Counted from the stretch's first letter, positions 1 to 9,736 are shown. The stretch is DNA of 64,000 bases from Celerinatantimonas sp046054165 (GCF_046054165.1 NZ_JBFNXK010000002.1:124001-188000), one strand, 5' to 3'. Notes: a model not told the origin generated them from the sequence alone. Numbers and translations are program-made.

Positions 1-80
1 ATATTGCAGCGATTTAATAGTGCGCATGCGTGAACTGACATAATCCCTGTTGTTTAGGACAACTTAATAAGAAGGATCTT

Positions 81-1118
81 ATGAAAAGCTCAATGATGAC
101 TTTATGCCTGGCATTCGGAGTTATCGGATGCCAATCCCAAATGCCCGAAGAAAACCAACGCCACAGGGCACCAGCCATCCCCACAAGCCAAGCCAATATG
201 CAAACACCGTTTGACTTAAATGAGCTCATCAAGCAGGCCCGAAGCAGCCAATGTGTAGCCATCCCCGTGCCCGGGCGAGGAGATTACCCCAAAGGTTGGT
301 TCAACGGCATGATCCTAGCCTTTGCTCGTTCAAGCTGCCGAGGAATCACCGCAGCCAATGGAGACATCATCTACTCCAGCATGGTCGGAGCTGTCACGGC
401 CGATGAAACCTTGGGACGCCTCACTCCAAACAATATCAATCAACAAACATACACAAAATCTTATAACAAAGAACTGGCCCCCTATTCAGCGGCCAATCAG
501 CCATCTGGCCAAAACCTACTCTACTTGCCCGTTTATCAAGGCTTAGCGCTAAACACCGAAAATAAACGGCTGGAAGTGCTGTATTCACTGCTTCTCACAC
601 TGGGCATGCGTGAATCGAGCGGAGGCATAGATAACGGGATTGATCCTAATGCTGCGTATTATTCAAGATGCATGCGCAAAACTCCCGGACAATGCGAAGC
701 TGGCTCATTGCAGGCCTCTCAGGATTCATCGATATCCCTGAAAATGCAAAAACTGTACTCAGCATTGGCCAGCCAATACTGGATGGCTTTATCCAAAAAT
801 TATCAGTCGGCATGCCATTGGAATACTTTCAACGAGGGCATTAGCAATAGAGTAGAAGATCCGATCATGCAAAGTGAAACCCTGCGCAAATTCAACAATA
901 AATATAGCGATTTTCGTAACCTGATGATTGGATGCCCAATGGCTAATGTAGAATACAATGCTATGCTACTCCGACAAACCTACGCACACCACGGGCCAAT
1001 TAAGCGTTTCGAAGCACCATTGAACGGCGCCTGCATTGATATGTTTGCCGATATTCACGCCTTGATAGAAAAACACGCAGCCGCTATCTGTGATGCGGTT
1101 CAGATCCCGTCACCGTAG
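81..1118 (+). CDS. Putative lipoprotein with lysozyme-like motif
   Basis: A 345-aa protein with a short hydrophobic N-terminus ending in a lipobox (V-I-G-C, Cys about residue 17), so it is probably lipid-anchored in the envelope. An AAGGA ribosome binding site lies just before the ATG. The segment around residues 176-215 reads GMRESSGG and, about 30 residues later, EAGSLQAS. This resembles the Glu-Ser-Ser and G-L-Q pattern of lysozyme/transglycosylase folds, with E178 as the possible catalytic acid. Several paired cysteines suggest an exported, disulfide-bonded protein. It is followed by a REP array with no obvious terminator. The lipoprotein call is fairly firm; the lysozyme-like fold is inference from a short motif. 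Confidence 0.7.
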   Translation: MKSSMMTLCLAFGVIGCQSQMPEENQRHRAPAIPTSQANMQTPFDLNELIKQARSSQCVAIPVPGRGDYPKGWFNGMILAFARSSCRGITAANGDIIYSSMVGAVTADETLGRLTPNNINQQTYTKSYNKELAPYSAANQPSGQNLLYLPVYQGLALNTENKRLEVLYSLLLTLGMRESSGGIDNGIDPNAAYYSRCMRKTPGQCEAGSLQASQDSSISLKMQKLYSALASQYWMALSKNYQSACHWNTFNEGISNRVEDPIMQSETLRKFNNKYSDFRNLMIGCPMANVEYNAMLLRQTYAHHGPIKRFEAPLNGACIDMFADIHALIEKHAAAICDAVQIPSP

Positions 1119-1154
1119 GCCCCCTACATGGTCATAAATTTGAACATGAATTTG

Positions 1155-1945
1155 AATGTGTAGCCCGGCAGCAGCGCAGCGGATGCCGGGACCAACCAAT
1201 GCCAAATATTCACCGCTTATCCAACACTGCCCCGGATTCCATGGCATTCCATCCGGGCTACGTGATCCTAAATTTGAACATGAATTTGAATGTGTAGCCC
1301 GGCAGCAGTGCAGCGGATGCCGGGATAAAAGCATGCCCAAATATTCACTGTTTACCCACCTCCCCGGATTCCATGACATTCCATCCAGACTACGTGATCC
1401 TAAATTTGAATGTGTAGCCCGGCAGCAGCGCAGCGAATGCCGGGGCCAACCCATGCCAAATATTCACCGTTTATCCAACACCGCCCCGGATTCCATGACA
1501 TTCCATCCGGCCACATGGTAATACATTTGAATATGTAGCCCGGCAGCAGCGCAGCGAATGCCGGGGCCAATCAATGCCGAATATTTACCGCTTTCCCAAC
1601 ACCGCCCCGGATCCCATGATATTCCATCCGGCCACATGGCCTTGTGGATATGTAGCCCGGCAGCAGCTCAGCGGATGCCGGGACCAACCAATGCCAATAT
1701 TCACCGCTTATCCAACACTGCCCCGGATTCCATGGCATTCCATCCGGGCTACATGGCCTTGTGGATATGTAGCCCGGCAGCAGCAACGCGGATGCCGGCG
1801 CCAATCAATGCCGAATATTCACCGCTTTCCCAACACCGCCCCGGATCCCATGACATTCCATCCGGCCACAGGGTAATACATTTGAATACGTAGCCCGGCA
1901 GCAGCGCAGCGAATGCCGGGGTCAACCAATGCCCAATGCCCAATG
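1155..1945. repeat. REP/BIME array, 7 units of about 120 bp
   Basis: Fills the gap between the lipoprotein gene and gcvP. Seven copies of a unit start at the GTAG of GTAGCCCGGCAGCAG, at 1160, 1294, 1414, 1535, 1652, 1769 and 1890. Each unit has a palindrome with CCCGGCA/TGCCGGG arms, then a second inverted palindrome with CCCGGAT/ATCCGGG-type arms, joined by a conserved linker. The 5' GTAG and imperfect hairpin are the signature of REP sequences mobilised by RAYT proteins, two of which are encoded at 7185-8406. ORFs on both strands here are products of the repeat and are not genes. Confidence 0.9.
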
Positions 1946-1962
1946 CCGAATATTCACCACCC

Positions 1963-1990
1963 ACAAAAAAGCGAACCTTTCGGTTCGCCT
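1963..1990 (-). terminator. Intrinsic terminator of gcvTHP
   Basis: Read on the minus strand, a GCGAACC/GGTTCGC stem closed by a GAAA tetraloop is followed by a run of T. It sits about 35 bases beyond the gcvP stop codon and ends the glycine cleavage operon before the REP array. Confidence 0.85.
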
Positions 1991-2024
1991 TTGTCATTCA
2001 ATATCCATCTCGCTCATCAGAGCA

Positions 2025-4889
2025 TTACTCTTGCTGATACGCTTCCATCGGCAGGCATGAGCAGAACAGGTGGCGATCACCATACACATCATCAATCCGG
2101 TTCACACTGGGCCAGAATTTATGCTCGCGTACGGCCGATGTCGGGAAAGCGGCTTCATCACGGCTATATGAATGATTCCACTCACCCATGATGTCATCAA
2201 TGGTATGCGGCGCATTCACCAATGGATTATCTTCATGCGACCATCCGCCTGTTTCAACTTTCGCAATCTCGGCACGGATCAAGATCATCGCTTCGATAAA
2301 ACGATCCAATTCACGTTTCGATTCACTTTCAGTCGGCTCAACCATTAAGGTCCCCGCAACCGGGAAGCTCATGGTCGGCGCATGAAAACCATAATCATTA
2401 AGGCGTTTGGCGATATCCAACTCGCTGATGCCACTACTTTCTTTCAGCGGCCGCAGGTCGATAATGCATTCATGTGCCACGCGACCATTACGGCCGGTGT
2501 ACAACACGGGATAATGCCCGGAGAGTTGCGATGCAATGTAGTTAGCATTCAAAATCGCTCCTTCGCTGGCTTGGCGTAATCCTTCGCTGCCGAGCATGGC
2601 AATATACATCCACGAAATCGGCAAGATCGAGGCACTGCCATAAGGCGCGGCTGCCACGGCGCAATAGTCAGTCCCGGTGTTCACAACCGAGTGTCCCGCC
2701 ATAAAGGGTGCTAAATGGCTTTTTACACCAATCGGCCCCATGCCCGGGCCACCACCGCCATGAGGAATGGCAAAGGTTTTATGCAAATTCAGATGCGAGA
2801 CATCCGCACCGATAAAGCCCGGAGACGTAATTCCGACCTGCGCATTCATATTGGCGCCATCTAAATAAACCTGACCGCCATACTGATGGATCACATCACA
2901 AATCTCGCGGATGGCTTCTTCATAAACCCCATGTGTCGAGGGATAAGTCACCATCAGGCAGGAAAGCTGCTGCTGATATTTTTCGGCTTTGGCCTTAAGA
3001 TCAGCGACATCAATGTTGCCCGATTTATCACAATCGACTACCACTACATTGAGCCCGGCCATATGCGCTGAAGCCGGATTAGTCCCATGCGCTGAGCTTG
3101 GGATCAAACAGATATCCCGATGCGCTTCTCCCAGACTTTTCTGATAATGGCGAATGGCCAACAGCCCAGCATACTCCCCTTGCGCCCCGGAGTTCGGTTG
3201 CATACAAATGGCATCATAACCGGTGATCTCAATCAGCCATTCACCAAGTTGCTCGATGAGTTTCGCATAACCCTGAGCCTGTTCGGCCGGACAGAATGGA
3301 TGCAGATTCGCAAATTCTGGCCAGCTAATCGGGATCATCTCCGCCGTCGCATTCAGTTTCATGGTACAGGAGCCCAAAGCGATCATTGAATGGTTTAGTG
3401 CCAAATCGCGCCCTTCGAGCTTGCGAATATAACGCAACATATCGGTTTCACTGCGGTATTGATGGAAAACTGGATGGGTCAAAATAGGGTCTCGGCGACG
3501 CAACTGTTCATCCAAACGCGGGGCTTCGCTGCAAACACGCTGATCGAGTGCAGTGATATCAAGACGTTGGCCAAACAACACTTCCAGCAATACCGATAAA
3601 TCATCAATAGTGGTGGTTTCGTCCAAACTCACGGCAACCGCGCCATCCAGATCGAGACGCACGTTGATTTTAGCGTGCTGCGCACGGGCCTGTATGGCGT
3701 CTTTATCAACACCATCCAACACCACCGTATCAAAAAATTGCGCATGGCGAACGGTAATCCCCTGCAATTGAGCCGCTGCAGCAACCATGCATGCCATCCG
3801 ATGGATCCGCTCGGCAATCGTCGCCAATCCTTCCGGGCCATGATAAACCGCATAAAACGAGGCAATATTGGCCAGCAAAACTTGTGCAGTGCAGATGTTG
3901 GAATTGGCTTTTTCACGGCGGATATGTTGTTCGCGAGTTTGCAGCGCCATCCGCAGTGCCGGTTTGCCATGGGCATCTTTAGAGACCCCGATAATCCGCC
4001 CGGGCATCGAGCGTTTATAGGCATCGCGAGTCGCAAAAAACGCGGCATGAGGACCACCATAGCCCATTGGCACCCCAAAGCGCTGTGACGATCCTAGTAC
4101 GATATCCGCTCCCATTTCACCGGGCGCTTTGAGCGCTACCAGAGCCATGATATCGGCGGCGACGGCCACAATCCCTTTTTTACTATGAACGGCTTCAATA
4201 GCCGTACTTAAGTCCCGGACTTCCCCGGTCGAACCGGGATACTGTAACAGTGCGCCAAAAACATCCATCGCCCCCAGCTGACCCAATGGAGCAATCACCA
4301 CTTCAAAACCGAAAAATTCAGCCCGTTGACAGACGACATCTTGAGTCTGTGGATGCACATCATCGGCAATAAAAAACAGGTTCGATTTTTTATTTTTCGA
4401 AACCCGTTTAGCCATCGCCATCGCTTCGGCCGCTGCGGTGGCTTCATCCAATAATGAAGCACTCGCCAGCTCAAGCCCGGTCAAATCACAGGTCATCTGC
4501 TGGAAATTTAACAGTGCTTCGAGTCGGCCTTGAGCAATTTCAGGTTGATACGGCGTATAAGCGGTATACCAGCCCGGATTTTCCAGCACATTACGCAAGA
4601 TGACATTCGGCAAATGCGTCGGGTAATATCCCATCCCGATGTATGAATGAAAAATCTGATTTAACCCAGCCATCGCTTTAAGTTCGGCTAAGGCCTGCGC
4701 TTCGGTTTTAGACTCACCAATCGCGAGAGGCTGCGGCAAACGAATACCGGCGGGGACCGTCTCATCGATCAATGCAGCCATCGATGATTCACCCATAGCC
4801 TCAAGCATTGCGATCTGCTCGTCGGTGCCCGGCCCCACATGGCGCCGGATAAAATCTTGTGATTGAGTCAGTTGTTGTAACGGCAACAT
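2025..4889 (-). CDS. gcvP: Glycine dehydrogenase (P-protein)
   Basis: A 954-aa pyridoxal-phosphate enzyme that decarboxylates glycine and passes the aminomethyl group to the lipoyl arm of GcvH. The length is typical of the fused single-chain P-protein of proteobacteria. The PLP site is visible as HLNLHKTFAIPHGGGGPG, with the Schiff-base lysine at about residue 703. The N-terminal half contains the homologous inactive domain. It is the last gene of gcvT-gcvH-gcvP, 68 bases after gcvH, and is followed by a good intrinsic terminator. No frameshift or missing motif is seen. Confidence 0.98.
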   Translation of the reverse strand: MLPLQQLTQSQDFIRRHVGPGTDEQIAMLEAMGESSMAALIDETVPAGIRLPQPLAIGESKTEAQALAELKAMAGLNQIFHSYIGMGYYPTHLPNVILRNVLENPGWYTAYTPYQPEIAQGRLEALLNFQQMTCDLTGLELASASLLDEATAAAEAMAMAKRVSKNKKSNLFFIADDVHPQTQDVVCQRAEFFGFEVVIAPLGQLGAMDVFGALLQYPGSTGEVRDLSTAIEAVHSKKGIVAVAADIMALVALKAPGEMGADIVLGSSQRFGVPMGYGGPHAAFFATRDAYKRSMPGRIIGVSKDAHGKPALRMALQTREQHIRREKANSNICTAQVLLANIASFYAVYHGPEGLATIAERIHRMACMVAAAAQLQGITVRHAQFFDTVVLDGVDKDAIQARAQHAKINVRLDLDGAVAVSLDETTTIDDLSVLLEVLFGQRLDITALDQRVCSEAPRLDEQLRRRDPILTHPVFHQYRSETDMLRYIRKLEGRDLALNHSMIALGSCTMKLNATAEMIPISWPEFANLHPFCPAEQAQGYAKLIEQLGEWLIEITGYDAICMQPNSGAQGEYAGLLAIRHYQKSLGEAHRDICLIPSSAHGTNPASAHMAGLNVVVVDCDKSGNIDVADLKAKAEKYQQQLSCLMVTYPSTHGVYEEAIREICDVIHQYGGQVYLDGANMNAQVGITSPGFIGADVSHLNLHKTFAIPHGGGGPGMGPIGVKSHLAPFMAGHSVVNTGTDYCAVAAAPYGSASILPISWMYIAMLGSEGLRQASEGAILNANYIASQLSGHYPVLYTGRNGRVAHECIIDLRPLKESSGISELDIAKRLNDYGFHAPTMSFPVAGTLMVEPTESESKRELDRFIEAMILIRAEIAKVETGGWSHEDNPLVNAPHTIDDIMGEWNHSYSRDEAAFPTSAVREHKFWPSVNRIDDVYGDRHLFCSCLPMEAYQQE

Positions 4890-4957
4890 CTCACTGTCCT
4901 GAATAGTTTGCTAAATGGGGGGAAATAAGCCCTGATCATGCATCAGGGCCATTTTGA

Positions 4958-5362
4958 TTAGTCTTCTTCTTCGTCTTCTTCAGCCAAAATGTCATCGTAG
5001 GCATTGGCATCAAGCAGATCGTCATATTCGGCACTATCCGAGGTTTTTACCTGAAATAACCAGCCTTCGCTGTAAGGGTCTGAGTTGACTAACTCTGGGC
5101 TGTCTTCAAGTTCTTCATTGATAGCGACGACTTCACCGGTAATTGGTGAATAGATATCCGATGCCGCTTTGACAGATTCGGCCACCGCACAATCATCACC
5201 ACCGGAAACGGCATCGCCCACATCCGGCAGATCAATAAATACCATATCACCAAGTAATTCCTGGGCATGATCACTGATCCCGATGGTATACACACCGTCA
5301 CCTTCGGCACGCACCCATTCATGGGTATTGGTAAATTTTAAATCACTGGGAGTATTGCTCAT
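4958..5362 (-). CDS. gcvH: Glycine cleavage system H protein
   Basis: A 134-aa lipoyl carrier that shuttles the aminomethyl group between P, T and L proteins. The lipoylation site is ESVKAASD with K65. The N-terminal THEWV motif and the GDDCAVAESVK block are those of GcvH. The C-terminus is very acidic (DDILAEEDEEED), slightly longer than usual. It lies 27 bases downstream of gcvT, so it is co-transcribed. Confidence 0.98.
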   Translation of the reverse strand: MSNTPSDLKFTNTHEWVRAEGDGVYTIGISDHAQELLGDMVFIDLPDVGDAVSGGDDCAVAESVKAASDIYSPITGEVVAINEELEDSPELVNSDPYSEGWLFQVKTSDSAEYDDLLDANAYDDILAEEDEEED

Positions 5363-5389
5363 GGAAGTATCCTTTTTAATCCTAAAAAT

Positions 5390-6478
5390 TTAGCAAACTG
5401 ATTGACCGTTACGAACAAATACCGGTTTCACCACTTTTACTGTAACTTGTTTTTTGCGCATTTCCACAATAGCGGTGTCACCGATATCGGCAGGAACTCG
5501 GGCCAATGCAATACTAACGCCCAATGTAGGTGAAAAACTGCCACTGGTGATCACACCTGTTGCATCGCTATCAGCAGAGGTTCGAACCGTCAACCCGGTT
5601 CGCATCACCCCTTTTTCCTGCATCACCAGCCCGACCAATTGTTCCGTGCCCTGCTGTTTTTGTTGGGTGAGAGCTTCACGGCCGATAAAATCACGAGAGG
5701 CCGGTTCCCACGCAATGGTCCAGCCCATATTAGCCGCCAAAGGTGACACCTGTTCGTCCATATCCTGACCATATAAATTCATTCCGGCTTCAAGGCGCAG
5801 CGTATCGCGAGCCCCCAAACCACAAGGCACTACACCGGCATCGAGCAACGCCTGCCACAGCGCGGGCGCTTCGCTTTCATCCACGACAATCTCATAACCT
5901 GCTTCGCCGGTATAACCGGTTGTCGCAATAAACAGATTGTCACTCTGCACCCCAAAAAACGGTTTCATCCCGGCCACAGCCGTGCGTTGTGCCTCAGAAA
6001 AAACGCTCTGGGCTTTAGCTTGCGCATTCGGTCCTTGCACGGCGATCATCGCCAGCTGTGGTTTTTCAATGACCTCAACCTCAAACGGTTCGCTCTGAGT
6101 ATTGAGCCACGCCAGATCTTTATCATGCGTCGCCGAGTTCACGACCATCCGATACCAGGTTTCATTCATGTAATAAGTGATCAAATCATCTATCACACCG
6201 GCCTCTGGGGTCAGCATGGCACTATAAAGGGCTTTTCCGGGAGTTTTGAGTCGGGCGACATCGTTGGCGAGTAATTTCTGGAGAAAGACTTTGGCTTGTG
6301 GTCCCTGAATATCCACAATCGTCATATGAGAAACATCAAACATTCCGGCATCACGACGCACACAATGGTGCTCTTCGATTTGTGAACCATAGTGAATCGG
6401 CATATCCCAGCCATGAAAATCCACCATTTTGGCGCCGGCTTCCAGATGTTTTGAATAAAGCACCGTCTGATTGGCCAT
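5390..6478 (-). CDS. gcvT: Aminomethyltransferase (T-protein)
   Basis: A 362-aa tetrahydrofolate-dependent enzyme that releases ammonia and forms methylene-THF from the GcvH-bound intermediate. The N-terminal HYGSQIEEHHCVRRDAG and FDVSHM blocks and the central GYTGEAGYEI motif identify GCV_T. The C-terminal barrel domain (GCV_T_C) is present. It is the first gene of the operon, with a short AAGGAAA-type ribosome site before the ATG. GcvL (lipoamide dehydrogenase) is not in this window. Confidence 0.98.
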   Translation of the reverse strand: MANQTVLYSKHLEAGAKMVDFHGWDMPIHYGSQIEEHHCVRRDAGMFDVSHMTIVDIQGPQAKVFLQKLLANDVARLKTPGKALYSAMLTPEAGVIDDLITYYMNETWYRMVVNSATHDKDLAWLNTQSEPFEVEVIEKPQLAMIAVQGPNAQAKAQSVFSEAQRTAVAGMKPFFGVQSDNLFIATTGYTGEAGYEIVVDESEAPALWQALLDAGVVPCGLGARDTLRLEAGMNLYGQDMDEQVSPLAANMGWTIAWEPASRDFIGREALTQQKQQGTEQLVGLVMQEKGVMRTGLTVRTSADSDATGVITSGSFSPTLGVSIALARVPADIGDTAIVEMRKKQVTVKVVKPVFVRNGQSVC

Positions 6479-6895
6479 GTTTTTTCCTTGCTAAGTGGAG
6501 CTGAAGAACTCTAAAACCAACCTAAAGCCCTCAGAGAATAGCCCGATTATAAACACGGCCTGAGCACAATAAAAAGCACCCATCAACAAATTTAAATAAT
6601 AGGTATTTAAAAACACCCGATTAGATGAAAATTTTAGATAACATTAAAAAACATTATTTTTGGCAGTTTTTTTCAAAACAAAGGGATTCAAACCTTCATA
6701 TATAGCATATACACCTAAATTATCTCTTAATAAAAGTGTGAAAATTCAGTTTACCAAAAACAATAAGGATTAGTTTTTATAATGAATGAATCGAGTGAAA
6801 TTAGAATAAATCATCTAACCTGAGGACAAAAATAGCAGTCTGTGTATGATCCAGCGAACAAAAGGATTGATACATTCCCTTCATCCCTAGCCCAG
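6479..6895. other. Non-coding gap upstream of gcvT
   Basis: An AT-rich intergenic stretch. Apart from the gcv promoter at 6546-6575 I see no gene, RNA or strong hairpin before the REP cluster begins near 6896. Confidence 0.6.
6546..6575 (-). promoter_or_regulatory. Probable gcvTHP promoter
   Basis: A perfect TATAAT (-10) on the minus strand at 6551-6546 lies about 70 bases upstream of the gcvT start codon. The -35 region (T-rich, TTTTTA/TTTTAT) is weak, which suggests an activator. I looked for the conserved glycine-riboswitch cores here and did not see them; the leader appears too short to hold one. Confidence 0.5.
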
Positions 6896-7172
6896 ACACG
6901 CCCCGGATTCCATTGCATTCCATCCGGGCTACAATTCCCACACCCGCCGTAGCCCGGCAGCAGCGTAGCGGATGCCGGGATATCACCCGAGCAAAACCTT
7001 ATCGCACCAAATGCCGCAGCCCCAGATTCCACGTTGTTGCATCCGAGCGACACAATCTAACCACACACCACTGTAGCCCGGCAGCAGCGCAGCGGATGCC
7101 GGGATATCACCAGAGCAAAACCCTATCCCGGATGACTCAACCCGGATTCCACGTTGTTGCATCCGGGCGACA
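6896..7172. repeat. REP cluster left of RAYT copy 1
   Basis: Alternating REP palindromes: a CCCCGGATTCCATTGCATTCC-type element at about 6900-6932, GTAGCCCGGCAGCAG units at 6949 and 7074, and CCGGATTCCACGTTGTTGCA-type elements near 7020 and 7140. They flank the 3' end of the first RAYT gene, the expected arrangement for a REP/RAYT module. Confidence 0.85.
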
Positions 7173-7795
7173 ATACCTTATAAATTATTCACCAAATAGC
7201 CCATCGGATGGATCATCACCTAACCAATTTTCGTCTAACCATCCCTCTGCTACATAACGATGAAAACTAGAATAGGGCCAATTTTTAACCTGAGAGACTT
7301 GGTGATGCTTCACAGGATTTCGGTGAATATATTCTAAATGCTGGAGCCAATCAGCCTCACCACGAATACAATGCTCCCAATATCGATCCTGCCAAATTTT
7401 ATGATTTAAAGACCCACCCTGATGAAGTAAAAAACTAAAGCGGCTTTTAAACGATTGAACAAATTTAGGGTAATAAAGTTGCCCTTGCGGCAATTGCAAC
7501 AGCATATGTAAATGTTCAGGAAGAACGACAATCGCTTGGAGATGACACGGATAGCGTTCCAAAGCGTATCGAAGCGCTAATTTGAATTCAGATATACATG
7601 TTGTCAGAAGAGTTGAATGCCGATTGGCCAGTGTGAGCGTCAAAAAATAGCAGCCACCCGCTTGATAAAAACGCCGATATGCAACCATGAATATCTATTG
7701 ATTTTTAAATCATTAAAGAATGATGACGTTCCATAGACAAAAATTCAATAGCCTTGCCCCGGATTCCATTGCATTCCATCCGGGCTACAAATTTT
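7140..7795. repeat. RAYT-REP module, copy A of a tandem duplication
   Basis: The whole block, from the REP half-unit ending in CATCCGGGCGAC through the RAYT gene to the next REP, is repeated at about 7857-8515, roughly 715 bases downstream. The duplication boundaries fall inside REP palindromes on both sides, indicating recombination or transposition between REPs. Confidence 0.85.
7185..7688 (-). CDS. REP-associated tyrosine transposase, copy 1
   Basis: A 167-aa Y1/HUH single-strand transposase of the RAYT (TnpA-REP) family. The metal-binding HUH motif is LPEHLHML (H59, H61) and the catalytic tyrosine is in EYIHRNPVKH (Y120). The N-terminal YRRFYQAGGCYFLTLTL block is the family hallmark. RAYTs nick and move GTAG-type REPs, which surround this gene on both sides. 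It appears intact and is 75-80% or more identical along its length to the second copy at 7900-8406. Confidence 0.92.
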   Translation of the reverse strand: MVAYRRFYQAGGCYFLTLTLANRHSTLLTTCISEFKLALRYALERYPCHLQAIVVLPEHLHMLLQLPQGQLYYPKFVQSFKSRFSFLLHQGGSLNHKIWQDRYWEHCIRGEADWLQHLEYIHRNPVKHHQVSQVKNWPYSSFHRYVAEGWLDENWLGDDPSDGLFGE

Positions 7796-7856
7796 CCCCA
7801 TCATCTTTCCGTGGATATCACCCGCGCCCAACCTTACCACACCAAATTCCGCATCT

Positions 7857-8515
7857 CCGGATTCCACGTTGTTGCATCCGGGCGACAATACCTTATAAAT
7901 TATTCACCAAATAGCCCATCGGATGGATCATCACCTAACCAATTTTCGTCTAACCATCCCTTTGCTGCATAACGATGAAAACTAGAATAGGGGCAATTTT
8001 TGACCTGAGAGACTTGATGATGCTTCACAGAATTTCGGTGAATATATTCTAAATGCCGGAGCCAATCAGCCTCACCACGAATACAATGTTCCCAATATCG
8101 ATCCTGCCAAACTTTATGATTTAAAAAATCCCCACCCTGATGAAGCAAAAAACTAAACCGGCTTTTAAAAGATTGAACAAATTTAGGGTAATAAAGTTGC
8201 CCTTGCGGCAATTGCAACAACATATGTAAATGTTCGGGAAGAACGACAAGCGTTTGGAGATGACACGGATAGTGTTCCAAAGCGTATCGAAGCGCTAATT
8301 TGAATTCAGATATATATGTTGTCAGAAGAGTTGAATGCCGATTGGCCAGTGTGAGCGTCAAAAAATAGCAGCCACCCGCTTGATAAAAACGCCGATATGC
8401 AACCATGAATATCTATTGATTTTTAAATCATTAAAGAATGATGACGTTCCATAGACAAAAATTCAATAGCATCGTAGCCTTGCCCCGGATTCCACGTTGT
8501 TCCATCCGGGCTACA
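7857..8515. repeat. RAYT-REP module, copy B of a tandem duplication
   Basis: Second copy of the block at 7140-7795, with a three-base insertion inside the gene and a short extra segment (ATCGTAG) just before the right-hand REP. Confidence 0.85.
7900..8406 (-). CDS. REP-associated tyrosine transposase, copy 2
   Basis: A 168-aa paralogue of the neighbouring RAYT, with the HUH motif LPEHLHML (H59/H61) and tyrosine in EYIHRNSVKH (Y121) retained. Differences include one extra residue near position 93 (GGDFLNH against GGSLNH) and a proline-to-serine change in the otherwise conserved NPV motif (S126). Scattered substitutions suggest the copies have diverged for some time while staying open. Whether this copy is active is uncertain because of the NPV change. 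Confidence 0.9.
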   Translation of the reverse strand: MVAYRRFYQAGGCYFLTLTLANRHSTLLTTYISEFKLALRYALEHYPCHLQTLVVLPEHLHMLLQLPQGQLYYPKFVQSFKSRFSFLLHQGGDFLNHKVWQDRYWEHCIRGEADWLRHLEYIHRNSVKHHQVSQVKNCPYSSFHRYAAKGWLDENWLGDDPSDGLFGE

Positions 8516-8932
8516 ATCCTCACACATTCACCGTAGCCCGGCAAAAGCGAAGCGGATGCCGGGATATCACCAGAGCCCAACCCTATCGCGACAAATGCCG
8601 CATCCCCGGATTGCACGTTGCTCCATCCGGGCTACATAATTCCCGCACACCAACCGTAGCTCGGCAAAAGCGCAGCGGATGCCGGGATATCACCGATGCC
8701 AAACCCTATCCCGGATAACACAACCCCGGATTTCACGTTGTTGCATCCGAGTGACACAATCTAACCACACCCGCCGTAGCCCGGCAAAAGCGTAGCGGAT
8801 GCCGGGATATCATCCGTGCCAACCCCTATTCCGGATAACACAACCCCGGATTTCACGTTGTTGCATCCGAGCGACATAATTCCCGCACACCTACCGTAGC
8901 CCGGCAGCAGCGCAGCGGATGCCGGGGATGAG
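8480..8932. repeat. REP cluster between RAYT copy 2 and uppP
   Basis: At least four GTAG-type hairpin units (about 8532, 8656, 8775 and 8895; three have an AAAAGCG loop variant) alternate with CCCCGGATT...CATCC units. The array fills the gap up to the uppP stop codon, so it forms the 3' end of the folB-folK-uppP transcript and may serve as its RNA-stabilising or terminating element. Confidence 0.88.
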
Positions 8933-8938
8933 GCTTAT

Positions 8939-9736
8939 TTAAAACACCACTAATGCCAGCACGATTCCCAATAAAATCCGATAAATCACAAATGGAATCA
9001 TGCCCACCTGCGTAACCCAACGCATGAAATAATGAATACATGCCAGAGCGCTGACAAATGACACCACCAATCCCAATCCTAATTGATGCCAAGGCACAGT
9101 GATCGGTGACTGGGCGACCTGCACTGCTAATAGACTTCCCGCGCCTAAAATAACCGGGATCGAGAGCAAAAACGAAAAACGAGCCGAGGCTTCACGGGTA
9201 TATCCTAACTGCCGAGCGGCGGTCATGGTAATCCCAGAACGAGATGTTCCCGGGATCATTGCCAGAACCTGAGCAATACCTACATAAAGCGCATGTTTCC
9301 AACCCATATTATATTCGTCTTGACGCTGCGGCGCTTTAATATCAACCCATCCAAGCAACAACCCAAAAACAATGGTCGTCACCGCAATCACTTTGGCTGA
9401 ACGAGCATAACTTTCAATCAAATCACTACAAAGCGCACCGACCAAAACCGCGGGGATTGTTGCCAAAATGATCATCCATGCGAGACGACTCTGTGGCGTT
9501 GCTTTTTTCCCGGTCAGTGAACCAAACCAAGCTTTAAGCAAACCAAACACATCTTTATAAAAATAAATAACAACCGCGAGCAATGTTCCCAAATGGACCG
9601 TCACATCAAAGACTTCCCCTTGATCCGTCCACCCCAGTAATTGAGAGGGCAAAATCAAATGAGCCGAACTGGAAATCGGAAGAAATTCAGTAAGCCCCTG
9701 AATGAGAGACAAGATAATTACGTGCATAGTCGTCAT
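8939..9736 (-). CDS. uppP: Undecaprenyl-diphosphatase
   Basis: An integral membrane phosphatase (BacA/UppP, about 265 aa) that recycles undecaprenyl diphosphate for cell-wall synthesis and gives bacitracin resistance. The EFLPISSSAH motif near the N-terminus and PGTSRSG near residue 165 are the two catalytic blocks, and multiple hydrophobic helices are present. ATG 9736 or ATG 9727 are the plausible starts; a TTG at 9742 is also possible. The start lies inside the 3' end of folK, so the two are translationally close. Confidence 0.96.
   Translation of the reverse strand: MTTMHVIILSLIQGLTEFLPISSSAHLILPSQLLGWTDQGEVFDVTVHLGTLLAVVIYFYKDVFGLLKAWFGSLTGKKATPQSRLAWMIILATIPAVLVGALCSDLIESYARSAKVIAVTTIVFGLLLGWVDIKAPQRQDEYNMGWKHALYVGIAQVLAMIPGTSRSGITMTAARQLGYTREASARFSFLLSIPVILGAGSLLAVQVAQSPITVPWHQLGLGLVVSFVSALACIHYFMRWVTQVGMIPFVIYRILLGIVLALVVF

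Noticed and set aside
1110..1997. Overlapping ORFs of 77-121 codons on both strands
   Set aside because: They are translations of REP units, with the same peptide blocks recurring every ~40 residues and no ribosome sites.
6479..6600. Possible glycine riboswitch before gcvT
   Set aside because: No tandem aptamer cores are visible and the leader from the TATAAT to the start codon is too short.
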